DNA from: Prochilodus magdalenae
Taxonomy: Eukaryota; Chordata; Actinopteri; Characiformes; Prochilodontidae
Length of the DNA stretch: 64,000 bases
Reading direction: 5' to 3'
Assembly: GCA_024036415.1 (NCBI GenBank)
Contig: JAMWET010001046.1
Location: 248,001-312,000, forward strand
The first letter of the stretch is position 1. The number at the start of each line of letters is the position of its first letter. The notes beneath the pieces are model-generated. The model was not told where the DNA came from. It saw only the letters and a list, made by a program, of their open reading frames with translations, and did not search any database. Both the position numbers and the translations under genes were made by a program. Shown here piece after piece: positions 27,040 to 37,930 of the stretch.

Positions 27040-27620
27040 GTTTTAGTAAGCTTTATTAATATACCACATTTAACACAACTATGTTGACCAGGTGCTGTAC
27101 AAAGTTTATATATATATATATAAACAAAGAGGTAACAATAAAACATAAAGGTAATCTAAAACATATAAAACATGAAACAAAACATGCACATAAAATTAAA
27201 AAGCCCTTGTAAAAAGGTATGTTTTAAGTCTGGACTAAAGAAGCAGAGCTAATATGGTCTGTGACTGAAAAGGCTCGATCACCCCTCAGCTTCAGTCGAG
27301 ACCGAGGACCAGCCAACAGTAACTGGTCAGAAGACCTCAGAGACCGCCAAGCAGTACGTGGGCTAAGTCAGTCTTTAATATACGATGTGCTTGCCCATGC
27401 AATACTTTAAATACAAGCAAAAGTACAAAAATGTATCCTGTAACAGACAGGAAGCCACTGGAGTGATGCTAAAACCGGTGTGATAGGGTCCCTTTATTTA
27501 GTGCCAGTCAGCATTCTAGCCGCTGCGTGCTGTACCAGCTGCGATCGTGCTCTTATATGCCCAGGTAGAGTGAGTTCCAGTAATCTAGGCGAGTGGATAT
27601 AAAAGCATAAAGCAGCGCTT
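27040..27620. repeat. Probable dispersed fish repeat
   Basis: Noncoding block with phrases I associate with multicopy fish repeats (GTCTGGACTAAAGAAGCAG, GACAGGAAGCCACTGGAGTG). It contains a TATATA run near 27110. It lies just upstream of the eif3i promoter. The class is unknown. Confidence 0.4.
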
Positions 27621-27758
27621 CACACAGGAGTGTTCTCTATACTCGGCAAGTGGTAGAGCGGCATTTTAGAAATGGAAAAATATTCATGTGTAATATCGTC
27701 ATATTCGCAAAATAAATATTTTTAAAGGCTTGTATTTTGAAATATATCCTCAGGCGCG

Positions 27759-27767
27759 ACCGGAAGT
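27759..27767 (+). promoter_or_regulatory. ETS-type site in eif3i promoter
   Basis: ACCGGAAGT matches the ETS/GABP consensus and lies about 120 bases upstream of the eif3i start codon in a locally CG-rich segment. Such sites are typical of TATA-less housekeeping promoters. The function is inferred. Confidence 0.55.
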
Positions 27768-27885
27768 TGTTCCCTGTAGTGGCGCTGGTCGGTCCTTGCT
27801 CGTTGCCGGTTACACGCGGCTGGCGTGTCGGAGATTTTCTACCGATCATTTTAAAGCACAGGAGAAAAACAGAGAATCCGCAGCG

Positions 27886-30800
27886 ATGGTAAGACACCAG
27901 ATGCGTGATCAGTACTTCAAAACGATGTTGTACAGCATCGCATAAGCTCTGTGTTACGCAGAACCTAAGTCAAAAGCTGTTTAGCTGAGCGAGTGGCTGA
28001 TTAGCTAGCTAACTAGCTGCGATGCCAAAGTATGTTCCGGCGGCTTCTCGTTCTAATTGCCCCGTCCACCTTAAATGGTGCAGCAGAGTAGAAGAGTCCC
28101 GAGGCGCCATAATAAACCAGTCGCGCCATTTAAGGTGGAACGGGACAATTCGACCAAGAAGCTATCCAGCTTCGTTAGCTTGCTGGTTGGCTAATCTCTC
28201 CTAATTTAAATAAAGTTGGATTTAAACGGTTTATTGAGCTGTTTTATAAGAGAACGGTAATAGTTCTTATTTGTTAACCCAACTCGACTCAGCTATACAG
28301 TGTTGTTTGTAAGCACGCCTTTTATGCGAGGTGCGTTTATTGGCTACATTAGCTTAGCATAGCACCCCCGTGTTCTAAGCAAACGTTAGCGGTGCGGTTT
28401 TCAAAGTTAGCATAGATAGCTAACGTTGTCGTTTATGTTGACCACAGCAGCCGCGAATTTAGCGAATAATAGTCATATGTAATATTATTTTTCTCAGTTA
28501 TATGTAAGTTATATGTCGGTCTATCTGTCAGTACATAGATGTATATACTGCTGTTTGTATTCTCTCCTGCACAAATATATATAGGCAGCTCTCTGATAGT
28601 TATCATGGCTCATGTTTGGGGGAAATGGCTTTAATAACTAAATAAAACAATTATATTTAAAGTTAAAGGTCAGTTCTGCAATTTAGTCCGCCAACAGTAC
28701 TGTATTATTCAGTGATTTGGATGTAAACAAAGTCCATCAGAGTGGTTTGGTTTATTCTGAAGTCAATGCTGTTTGTTTTACAGTGCTGGTGAATAAAACC
28801 AGACATCACAGCGTGTACCCAATTATTTACATATCATCGCTGTCCAAAGAAAAAACGTATCTCAGTTTTTGACGATTTTTACTTTGATGCATCATTTAAA
28901 CACAGCAGCTGCTGTTCACACTGTGTAACAACTGATGAATGGACAGACAGAAATGATCCAGAATTGCTTGGAAAAATGTTGGTTTCTGGTTCCATTGACT
29001 TGCATTCAAATTTTCAAATTAATTTTTTTTGAAGATACTTGTATGTATATGTATGTATGTTTGTATGTATGTATGTATGTATGTATGTATGTGTGTGTGT
29101 GTGTGTGTGTTTGTAAGGATATGTTTGTGGTTAACAATGTCTTTTACCTGTGAGCTATATCCAGCATTAGTCTAAACAGAGCTACTCTGACCTGCATGCA
29201 AGTAAAAGTGATGCTTTACGTTGTACACTCATCCAGAGAGACAGATGTAGATCTACCCCTGGAGGGGTCAATTTCCTCTTCACAAGCATCACAAGAGGTC
29301 CAGTGCCTGACAGCTGGCTAAGCTGATCACCCAGTAGATCATCTCTCTACAAAAGCCACACTATACAGCCAGTGTCTTTAACAGTGCAGCCCAATTCCTT
29401 AATGATCGTGTTCAGACGTTACTTTCTAAATGTCTTTGAACACGGAGAGGGGTTGTCAGCGCCATGTGTTTGAGGTCTCAGTAGCACAGTGTGTTGATGG
29501 ATCTTGAGCTGGATTTATGTAAAAGTCGCATAAATTCCGATCTCTGACTTCAATTGAGACGTATTTTCAGTCAGTAGTGGCCGTATGGTTAATCCGGTAT
29601 TATTTAAAGTTGGTTAGTGACTCTGGGCTGTTTTTAAATCCTCTTGCATTTGCTTTGTTTTGCAGAAACCGATCCTTTTACAGGGCCACGAGAGGTCCAT
29701 CACTCAAATCAAGTACAACAGAGAGGGAGACTTGCTGTTCTCAGTGGCTAAAGACCAGGTAAGTGGAGACAGTAAGGGTAATATGTGCCCTGTTCGTTTT
29801 ATAAATATCTGTTATGGCTAAAAAAAATGGATTTGTTTCCCTTCAGTTTGTCAACGTGTGGTACTCTGTAAATGGAGAAAGGCTGGGCACCTACAATGGT
29901 CACTCTGGAGCCGTGTGGTGTGTGGATGTTGATTGTATCCTTCACTGAACATTCTCCTGCATTTTTACTCTTACTTTTTATTGCATGCATTATTCATGTG
30001 TTACAGGATTTTCTGATTGAGAACTCTGCTGGAAGTTCTGTCTGTTATTTCACGGTTTAGAAACAGGCCTGTGTGTTGTAGCCTTGCCATGTAAATATTT
30101 ACCTTAACACATTTTAAAGGGGATACAAAGAACGTGTTGACTGGATCTGCAGATAATAGCTGCAGACTCTGGGACTGTGAGACAGGTACGTTAATCCAGA
30201 ACAGTAAATACAGCTTCTGTATAACAGGACAAACAGTAGCCCGCTTTTGTAGGCTGGTTTAAAACGTTGTTTTGCTGGATTGTGTGTATTGTTTTCCTGT
30301 AGCTAAGAGATGTTATTGATCTTTATGACCATAAAGTCTTCCTGAGTGACACGTGCTGTTATCCTCAGGTAAACAGCTAGCCATGCTGGAGACCAACTCA
30401 GCGGTGAGGACGTGTGGCTTTGACTTCAGCGGAAACATCATCATGTTCTCCACAGACAAACAGATGGGCTACCAGTGCTATCTTAACTTCTTTGATCTGC
30501 GAGACCCCCAACAGATTGGTAAACACGGTTAATTGTAATATTCAGTTTGAATTGGCCTATGTGTGCATAAATCGATTAATACTACACAGGAACCGTGCCA
30601 AAGCTGCAAAATGCAGAACGAGTGCACTTGACTGGCTCTGATTATTTAATTATTTGATTCTGATCCTGCATTTCTAGTTTTATTGAATTTTTTTTTGTCT
30701 CCACACAGAGGACAACCAGCCGTATATGTCGGTGCCATGCAGCGAATCGAAGATCACGAGTGCAGTTTGGGGACCTCTGGGAGAGTTTGTGGTTGCTGGT

Positions 30801-33106
30801 CATGAGAATGGAGAAATCAACCAGTTCAGTGCGAAGGTCAGCTCTTTTTTCAACTCCAAGAATGATTATAGATAAACAAACATATAACAAGATTCATTTC
30901 AGTTTATATCACATTTACACTTAAACAGGATTAAATTTCAGCACTTTCTTACTGCCGCCGCTGCTGCTGGACAGGTCAATGTGATTGACTGATGTGACGT
31001 GGCCACTGTCTTTCTGCTCTGTAGTTTATTACTTGAGTCTTTCTGCTCTGTAGTTTATTACTTGGGTCTTTCCGCTCTGTAGTTTATTACTTGGGTCTTT
31101 CCGCTCTGTAGTTTATTACTTGGGTATTATAGCTATTCCACAGCCCTCCGCAACCCTCTGCTGTGGGTTTGCCTCTCTAGCAGGGCAGCAGGTTTTATCA
31201 GTGCCCAGGTTTTGCCTTTTCCGTTTGTAACTTGCACTCACTGTTTCAGAAGTGCGAGACCTAGCACCAAGAAACCGAAAACGTACCACTTCCACGCAGA
31301 GTGGGAGGAAGACTATTTCTTTAGTGTCGAACTCCAAATTTCTTTCTCAGAGGGGCATTCCCATTCATGGTAGTGTATTTGTGTTTACAGTCTGGGGAGA
31401 TTCTGAAGAAGGTGAAGGAGCACACTAAGCAGATCAACGATATCCAGTCGTCTCTGGATCTAACAATGTTCATCACAGCCTCCAAAGACTGCGCTGCTAA
31501 GGTTGGTATCTTTTTCACCTCCTTTTGCACTATGACTATTTGCACACCTGTACAGATGTTCTCTTTCTGTAATTATTCAGGTCATCTGTAACTTTCTATA
31601 TATAATATTTTTTAACTAAATCTGTTTCACATCTCTCAGCTTCTTCAGCTTTTTATTACTTTTAGTACTTTTATTTATTTATTTAAATTTAATTTATCCC
31701 CTACCCTATTTTTTTATTTAGTGTAATTTTTCTTTAGTTTAATACTGTGTTCTGTGTTTTTGTTACTTGTTTTTGTTACTTGTCATACGTGTTGCTCTCA
31801 CCAAGACAAATTCCTTGTATGTGTAACATACTTGGTGAAATAAAGAGATTCTGAGATTCTTTTCTTTGGAAGAGAATCTTTCATTCTTGCCTTCATACCA
31901 AAACCACATAATTACCTGTTATTATTACTTTCACTTTTTATTTCTTACAGACATACAACATTACAATTTAAAGTGTGCTAGAGTTTGTTACATGAACATT
32001 GATGTTACACTTGCTAGGCTTTGGTGTTGGTGAGAGCACACATAACCTGTAACATGCTAAACAGAAACCAGACAGTGAATAAGTATTTCATAAAGAAGAA
32101 TAACATGAATGTAATGCAGAATAAGATTCATAAAGAGCTGTGTAAAAGACCTAAGTGGTGTGTGAATATGGGGATCTGTGCATATGCAGGTTAGTCTAGT
32201 TGTGCATATTAGTATTATGTTCTAGAGAGTTGCTTTGATGCAGCAAGGAACTGCATCGGTTCATTTTAGATGAGCTTTTAATAAAAGTAAATATGAATAT
32301 AGATGTACTGACTGTTTACTGCTTCTTTATGCAGCTGTTTGATTTGACGTCACTAGACCACATTAAAACCTTCAAGACTGAACGACCTGTAAACTCAGCC
32401 GCCATCTCGCCCATCATGGATCATGTAAGATTTATATTGTTTTCTCTGCTCCTTTTTATCATTAACCAGTCATTGATTCTTGTAACACAGCTGTATTTTT
32501 ATGGCTTTTTTAAAAACCCCTCGTTTGGATCTTGGAACCCCAAACCTAAAAAGTCAAATTTGAAAAAATGGTAAATTGGTGGAGGTCATTTACTGAAGCT
32601 TTAATTAACATTATTTCCTTTTGCTGGAAAGTAATTGATAAAGCCAAATTTGTGTATACAAATAAAAACGATTTTGTCTTTTGCAGACTCGATGCTTAGA
32701 GATAAAATTGTCCCTGCATAGTAGTCTAGATTTTACTCAGTACTTATTCTGCAAATATGTCCTAAATGGAGCAAATCTGAAGCGAGTGGCCAGTGATGAG
32801 CCTCTTTTTGTTACATATCTCGTCATTTCCTTCACGTGAAGAAATGTTTTTTGGAGTGAACTCTTAGCTACTTCCTCAGAAGGGACTGTGTTTAGATGTA
32901 GTCGTGATCTTTAGTGAAATATTAAATAGCCCCAATAATTTGAGCAGGTCTTTTTCCTTTCAGCAGGAATGAAAATACAGCTTTATGCATTTTGTGCTTA
33001 TATCTGTTCTCTACCGGCTTCAGGTGGTCATGGGAGGTGGTCAGGAGGCCATGGAGGTCACAACCACGTCTACTAGGATTGGAAAATTTGAGGCTAGGTT
33101 GGTATA

Positions 33107-33146
<40 letters not shown>

Positions 33147-34071
33147 TTATTTTATTTATTTTATTTTTTTTTTTAATTATTGGAATGTCACTGTTGTAGA
33201 GGAAGTGGACATGGTTTGAGGCAGAATGATGCTGTCAATTATCATACATGTGTGCCCACCATGTAGCTATCTGATGTGCCTGTCTATTTTTAAATGGCAA
33301 TACGGGTGGTCTTATCACTGGCCCTACCTGGTTTATTATTATTATTATTATTGTTAAGAGTAGTTTAGAGAATAAATACAGTCTTGCCATTTTGGTGTCT
33401 GTTTGCATCCTCTGGACTGCTGTTGGTCCTGTGTTCTGGTCTCATGGCTCATACCATTATTCTCCCTGCAGGTTTTTCCATGCGGCCTATGAAGAGGAGT
33501 TTGGAAGAGTGAAGGGCCATTTCGGACCCATCAACTGTGTGGCATTCCATCCAGATGGGAAAAGGTGTTTATTTTTCCTTTTTTTCCAGTAAATTATCTT
33601 TACTTACTCCACACAAAGGTGAATAAGCATTGGGGACAAATGTCAGTCAGTTTGATGTCTGTATTGTTAATCAGCAGGACTGCGCTGATGTCACCACAGT
33701 GATGCAAGTAATTTAACAAGGGTCTTTTTTTTTTTTTTTAAACTCGTATACTGAAGCTTTAAGTTGTATTTGTTCCATTTGCTGGAAATAATCGATATAG
33801 CCAAATTCACGTATAGTACATACAAAAAGGATTTTGGCTTCTGCAGATGTGTCTAAAATGGAGCAAATCTGAAGCGAGTGAACATTGATGTACCCAGTGA
33901 TGCCTGTATTGTTAATCAGCAGGACTGCACAGACAGCGCTACAGTAATGAAATTAATTTTGAAAGTCTTTTCTGCGTTTTGTTTTGCAGTTACAGCAGCG
34001 GAGGAGAGGACGGCTATGTCAGAATTCATTATTTCGATCCTCAATACTTTGACTTCGAACTCGAGGCTTAA
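27886..34071 (+). CDS. eif3i: Eukaryotic translation initiation factor 3 subunit I
   Basis: WD40 beta-propeller subunit of eIF3, which recruits mRNA to the 40S ribosome in the cytoplasm. Exons: 27886-27888 (ATG only), 29666-29758, 29847-29934, 30120-30185, 30369-30518, 30709-30836, 31391-31501, 32335-32424, 33024-33097, 33472-33564 and 33990-34071 (TAA). These total 978 bases, giving 325 residues, the same as human. The protein starts [21 protein letters not shown]-repeat signatures include [44 protein letters not shown] and [16 protein letters not shown] near the C-terminus. All splice sites are GT-AG. The three-base first coding exon explains why no long first-exon frame is visible; the ETS-containing promoter lies directly upstream. 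AATAAA at 34209-34214 is a good poly(A) signal. It is convergent with hdac1. Confidence 0.97.
28037..28168. repeat. Imperfect inverted repeat / small MITE in eif3i intron 1
   Basis: 28055-28078 (AATTGCCCCGTCCACCTTAA...) pairs with 28126-28150 (reverse complement AATTGTCCCGTTCCACCTTA...) with one mismatch and one indel. Weaker pairing extends outward to about 28037 and 28168. The spacer is about 47 bases. It begins about 150 bases after the ATG-only exon. Confidence 0.75.
29041..29110. repeat. (GTAT)n and (GT)n microsatellite
   Basis: Tandem GTAT units followed by a GT run in eif3i intron 1. Confidence 0.9.
31009..31124. repeat. 29-bp tandem repeat, 4 copies
   Basis: Four consecutive 29-base units (TCTTTCTGCTCTGTAGTTTA + TTACTTGAG) differing at one or two positions, in the eif3i intron before the exon at 31391. 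Confidence 0.92.
31741..31860 (+). mobile_element. 3' end of an L2/CR1-like LINE
   Basis: CACCAAGACAAATTCCTTGT followed by ACTTGGTGAAATAAAGAGATTCTGAGATTCT-like ending is the characteristic 3' tail of fish L2/CR1-type LINEs, closing with a short GATTCT tandem motif. No coding sequence remains. It lies in the eif3i intron between the exons ending at 31501 and starting at 32335. Confidence 0.6.
32588..33955 (+). repeat. Diverged duplicated intron segments in eif3i
   Basis: A block at about 32588-32800 (ACTGAAGCTTTAATT ... GGAGCAAATCTGAAGCGAGTG) recurs at about 33748-33880 in a later intron. A second motif, CTGTATTGTTAATCAGCAGG, occurs at about 33658 and again at about 33904. The copies carry many substitutions and flank the exons at 33024 and 33472. 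They may be an old local duplication or fragments of one repeat family. Confidence 0.7.
33103..33175. repeat. (ATT)n plus T-rich microsatellite
   Basis: ATT trinucleotide run followed by T-rich sequence, a few bases after the donor of the exon ending at 33097. It accounts for the IIIIII/LLLLLL frames here. Confidence 0.93.
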
Positions 34072-34208
34072 ATTCAGTCACCAGTAGCATTCCTGACTCT
34101 GTAGTCACATCGCCAGCCAACTACCTGTGTAACATCCGAACATCAGCCAGAAACTCCCATCATGGGCTTTATCTGTGGAAGATGCAGCCTGCTTTTAATA
34201 CTCAGTTT

Positions 34209-34214
34209 AATAAA
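34209..34214 (+). terminator. eif3i poly(A) signal
   Basis: AATAAA 138 bases after the eif3i stop codon. Further AATAAA copies follow at about 34254 and 34272. Confidence 0.7.
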
Positions 34215-34949
34215 GACATTGCCTACAATGTCTACCATGTTCCACAGTGTATTTAATAAATCAGATCTTCTTAATAAACTGAGTTTGATATGCAGCTCTG
34301 TGGTCTGCTTTTATTATTGTTGGGTTTATTAGTTGTCAGTGTTTTTGTATTTCATAAGGACTGGGAACTTACTGCAATGAACTCCGGTTTTAATGACCTT
34401 AGATGTGTAGTAGGTCTGTAGACTTCTATAGCCTTTTGTCACACGGTAGCTGAAGTCATGTTTTCTTAACCAATCTGGTGCAAAATGTGTACTGCCAGTT
34501 TAAGTACACCTACCTTGATTGGCCATTTTATCAGCAATGCTGATTACAATTACTGATTATAGCCTCCAGCATCCTCTCCTCGCGTCATCATTGGAAAGAG
34601 ACCTCCATGGGAACACAGCAGCAGGGTTTTCTCCACCATCATGCATTCACTTGCACAAAGCATGACAACTGAAATATCTTTACTAATATGCCACTGACAC
34701 TGTTTTAGATTCAGTCCTACAGAAAATCATACTTTCTCGCAGTTGGAAAAGGCTGAATGTCTTTCATATTAAATTGGGCGGCTAATGGGCTGTTCAATTA
34801 AATTAGATTCCACTCAGCCTTGTTATACAGTGTAACAAAACACAGGCTCATACTCTATTGCAATTATTAAATATGTGGGTGTATTATGTATGTGTATATA
34901 TGTATATAATATACATGTATATGTATATTACTATTGGTTATTCTTTATA

Positions 34950-36406
34950 TACAGTTAAGGTCAAAATTATTAGGCCCCTAGGGACTTATGCATATTCTTC
35001 TAAAATACTGGCAAAATCTTCGCAATATTCTTAAAATGTAATATGTTACATTATTAATCCATGGTATGGCCCCATTTTGGTACACTTTGGAATGTAAAAT
35101 AAATATTCAAGATTTATTTATGAAATATCTATTGAAAGCTGAGATGGTCAAAATTATTAGCCCCCATGTGACTTTGTGTTTTCCAAGCAAACAAACTGCG
35201 TTTGAAACGAGACCTGGGCAGTCAATTAAGTTTGAAAACACACCTGAGCAATCAGCACTCTAAGTGACTCCAAGAAGCAGAGTTAGTTTTACTTAACTGC
35301 TTGAATGAAAGGGATACTCTAGGGTTGCTCTAGAATCTTTGTAAGAAGCCGTATCATCATGCCAAAAAGGAAAGAAATTAGTCTGGACCTCAGACAAAAG
35401 ACCGTGGACCTTCATTTTCAGAGGGAAGGGTATACTGCCATTACCAAGCGTTTCATGTTTCTAGAACAGCTGTGTGTCGCATCATTGCAAAGCACAAAGA
35501 AACAAAGTGTTAAAAATAAACTTGGCTGTGGTCGAAGACGCAAGATTTCCAAAACTTTGCAGCGAAAAATATTTAGAGATGTCAACAAAAATCCCTCGTG
35601 CAAAAGATGCAAAGTTGATTATTGTTGAACCGGCTTCTTCTGGACTTGATGTTTTACGCAAGACTGTTGTGAGGGCTCCTTATCGTGGTGGACTTCGTGG
35701 TCATCATCCAAGAAAAACCTGCTGCTCTCACAGTGGCACATTAAAGCCCGACTGAAATTTGCCAGAGACAATCAGAAACATGAGGATGAGTTTTGGAAGT
35801 CTGTCATTTGGTCTGATGAAACCAACTTGAGCTCTTTGGACATATGGATGCTGCTTTTGTTTGGCGTAGGAGGGGCGAGGTCTACAACCCTAAAAAGACT
35901 GTCCCCACAGTGAAGCATGCTGGTGGAAGCATAACGCTGTGGTGCTGTTCTGCTGCTTTAGGGACAGGAAACCTTGTTCGGTTGCATGGGAGCATTACAA
36001 AAAGGATTATGTGGATATTTTGAAGAATAACATCACGACTTCCGCTGCCAGTCTAGGGTTAGGTCGTCGCTGGGTCTTCCAACAAGACAATGACCCAAGG
36101 CATATATCAAAGTTAGTCAAAAACCTTTTGAAAGACACCAATACTAAGGTTCTGGAGTGGCCCTCTCAGAGCCCTGATCTCACCCCTATTAAGAATCGGG
36201 GGAGAGATCTCAAGGTTCGGGTCCATGCTCAGACCAAGCAATTTGCATGATCTTGAACAATTTGCCAAGGACGAATGGACTAAAATCCCTCAGGAGACGT
36301 GCCAACTTAGTTAGAAACCACCAGAAGAGGTTGTTGTCAGTGTTGTCAGAAAGGCTACACTATTGACTATTAGTTGTCAGAGGGCTAACAATTTTGACCA
36401 TTGCAG
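34950..36406 (+). mobile_element. Tc1-like DNA transposon, inactivated
   Basis: The left end CAGTTAAGGTCAAAAT and the right end (reverse complement CTGCAATGGTCAAAAT) are terminal inverted repeats. A second copy of the motif, ATGGTCAAAATTATTAGCCC, lies about 195 bases inside the left end, as in IR/DR-type Tc1 elements. The transposase starts at 35359 (MPKRKEISLDLRQKTVDL, helix-turn-helix region). It is then broken by frameshifts: blocks with WSDET and FQQDNDPRH are in different frames. The last catalytic glutamate of the DDE/DxE triad is replaced (SPDLTPIKN instead of the usual PIEN). It lies between the convergent eif3i and hdac1 genes. Confidence 0.9.
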
Positions 36407-37234
36407 TTTTCACTTTTTTCTTGTTTCAGTTTAGCAAACCAATAAAAACTGTACATGGTCACATTGTCTTTGCACTGTACACGCAATGTGCATTAACAGT
36501 AAGATGTGTACAAAAGGTCTAAGAGCTGTATCTGTCAGAATGTAAATACTAAGCACTGAGGTGGTGCAGTTTGCATTTGCAGGAATCAAAAACAGCATAG
36601 CGTAAGTGAACATGTAGGAGAGTAGAGTGTTGAGGTAGTGTGCAGTTAAGTATGTGGTTGTAAACAGTATAAGTGTACCGTGCAGGTATGAGAACAGCAG
36701 TTCAGTGTTCAGGTGAACAGCAAAACAGCTTACAGTACCGTGCAAACCAGACCTGTGAGCCCATGGAGCCCAGTGTGTGGGCTGGGGTGATCTAGTCTAT
36801 AGTCCTTATAGTGATGGAAGAAAAACCAGCTATAGAAAAAGAAGGCACGAATCTAAAGTAACTGGCCCGAGGACTACTGCTGAATGAGATTTCAGCAGAG
36901 GTCCCTTTCCATTTGTGTGTGCCATTCAGAGTGGCTTATAAACGGTGCAGTAAGAAGTTAACCAGTAAATGACGCCTACCTGATGAATTAATCTAAAACA
37001 GGTCCAGTCTAAACAGCGGTATGTAACAGGACCATGTTGCTACCTCTGTAACTGATGGTGTAACTATTGAAGTACGGGTGAGGTGTACAGCTATACATGC
37101 TATAGAGTAGGTCACCCATATTATCTCGTATCAGTCAGTCAGTCTTTCATCAGTTGATGTGTGCTTCTAAACAGCCCTTGGTCAGAGACAGGTGACCCCT
37201 GCTACATATGCAACAATGAAAACTACAGAACGAC
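36407..37234. other. Intergenic, no gene seen
   Basis: Noncoding DNA between the Tc1 element and the hdac1 3' end. A 104-codon open frame at 36431-36745 on the minus strand has no recognisable domain or splice context. Confidence 0.4.
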
Positions 37235-37254
37235 AGACATGAGACAACTTTCTC

Positions 37255-37260
37255 TTTATT
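37255..37260 (-). terminator. hdac1 poly(A) signal
   Basis: TTTATT on the plus strand, which reads AATAAA on the minus strand, about 670 bases after the hdac1 stop codon. No earlier strong signal was noticed, so the 3' UTR probably runs to about 37235. Confidence 0.55.
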
Positions 37261-37930
37261 GACTTTACCAAAGGCATTGTTATAATACGGACATTTCAAA
37301 ACCACTGAACTCTACACTGCTATATCTGGCCAAAAGTGCTGTTGACTTGCTAGCGTAGCCACAATAGGAAGGAATCGGGAGTCTTAACAGCAATAATGCA
37401 AGTCTTTCTCCACGTCCCCAAACGGACCAGGGAGGAGATTCAGAGCCAAGCCAGCAACACAGACACCGTCATTAAAACAAACATTTTCGTCTCTTAAAAA
37501 TGAGGTAAAGGACACTGGCAGGGGACAGCATCCACAGAGAAAACAAGACCTAATAAAGGAAAAAGGGACGCATGTTGCCTGCTAGGGGAGAGCTAATGAC
37601 CACCAACTCTTATTTCTGGTCCTGTTTGATGGATGCACTACTTTTGGTAAAGAGTGACAAAGATGCTAACTAAAAAAGAAAAACAAAACAAGATTTCAAA
37701 AGCACAAAAAGGGGAAAAAGGAAAACGTACATCTTACATTGCAATTCACATTTGTAATGCAAAAAACCTTTATACCGCTCATTAAAAATACAAATAGTAA
37801 AATGAGTCTTAGAAAATAATTTACAGTCTTCAGCTTCAGAGCCAAGATTGTGTTCTGTGGTGTGTGTGTGTGTGTCTGGTGTAACATCGGGTGTATGACG
37901 AGTTCATGCATCCAATTGGACTGGTTGTGT

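Larger units (their letters stand above)
22332..27700. other. txlna 3' UTR candidate and intergenic DNA before eif3i
   Basis: No coding exon was recognised. Closely spaced AATAAA signals at about 25259-25268 may mark the end of the txlna transcript, but this is uncertain. The rest contains dispersed repeats, listed separately. Several open frames of 60-110 codons occur without recognisable protein or splice context. Confidence 0.45.
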
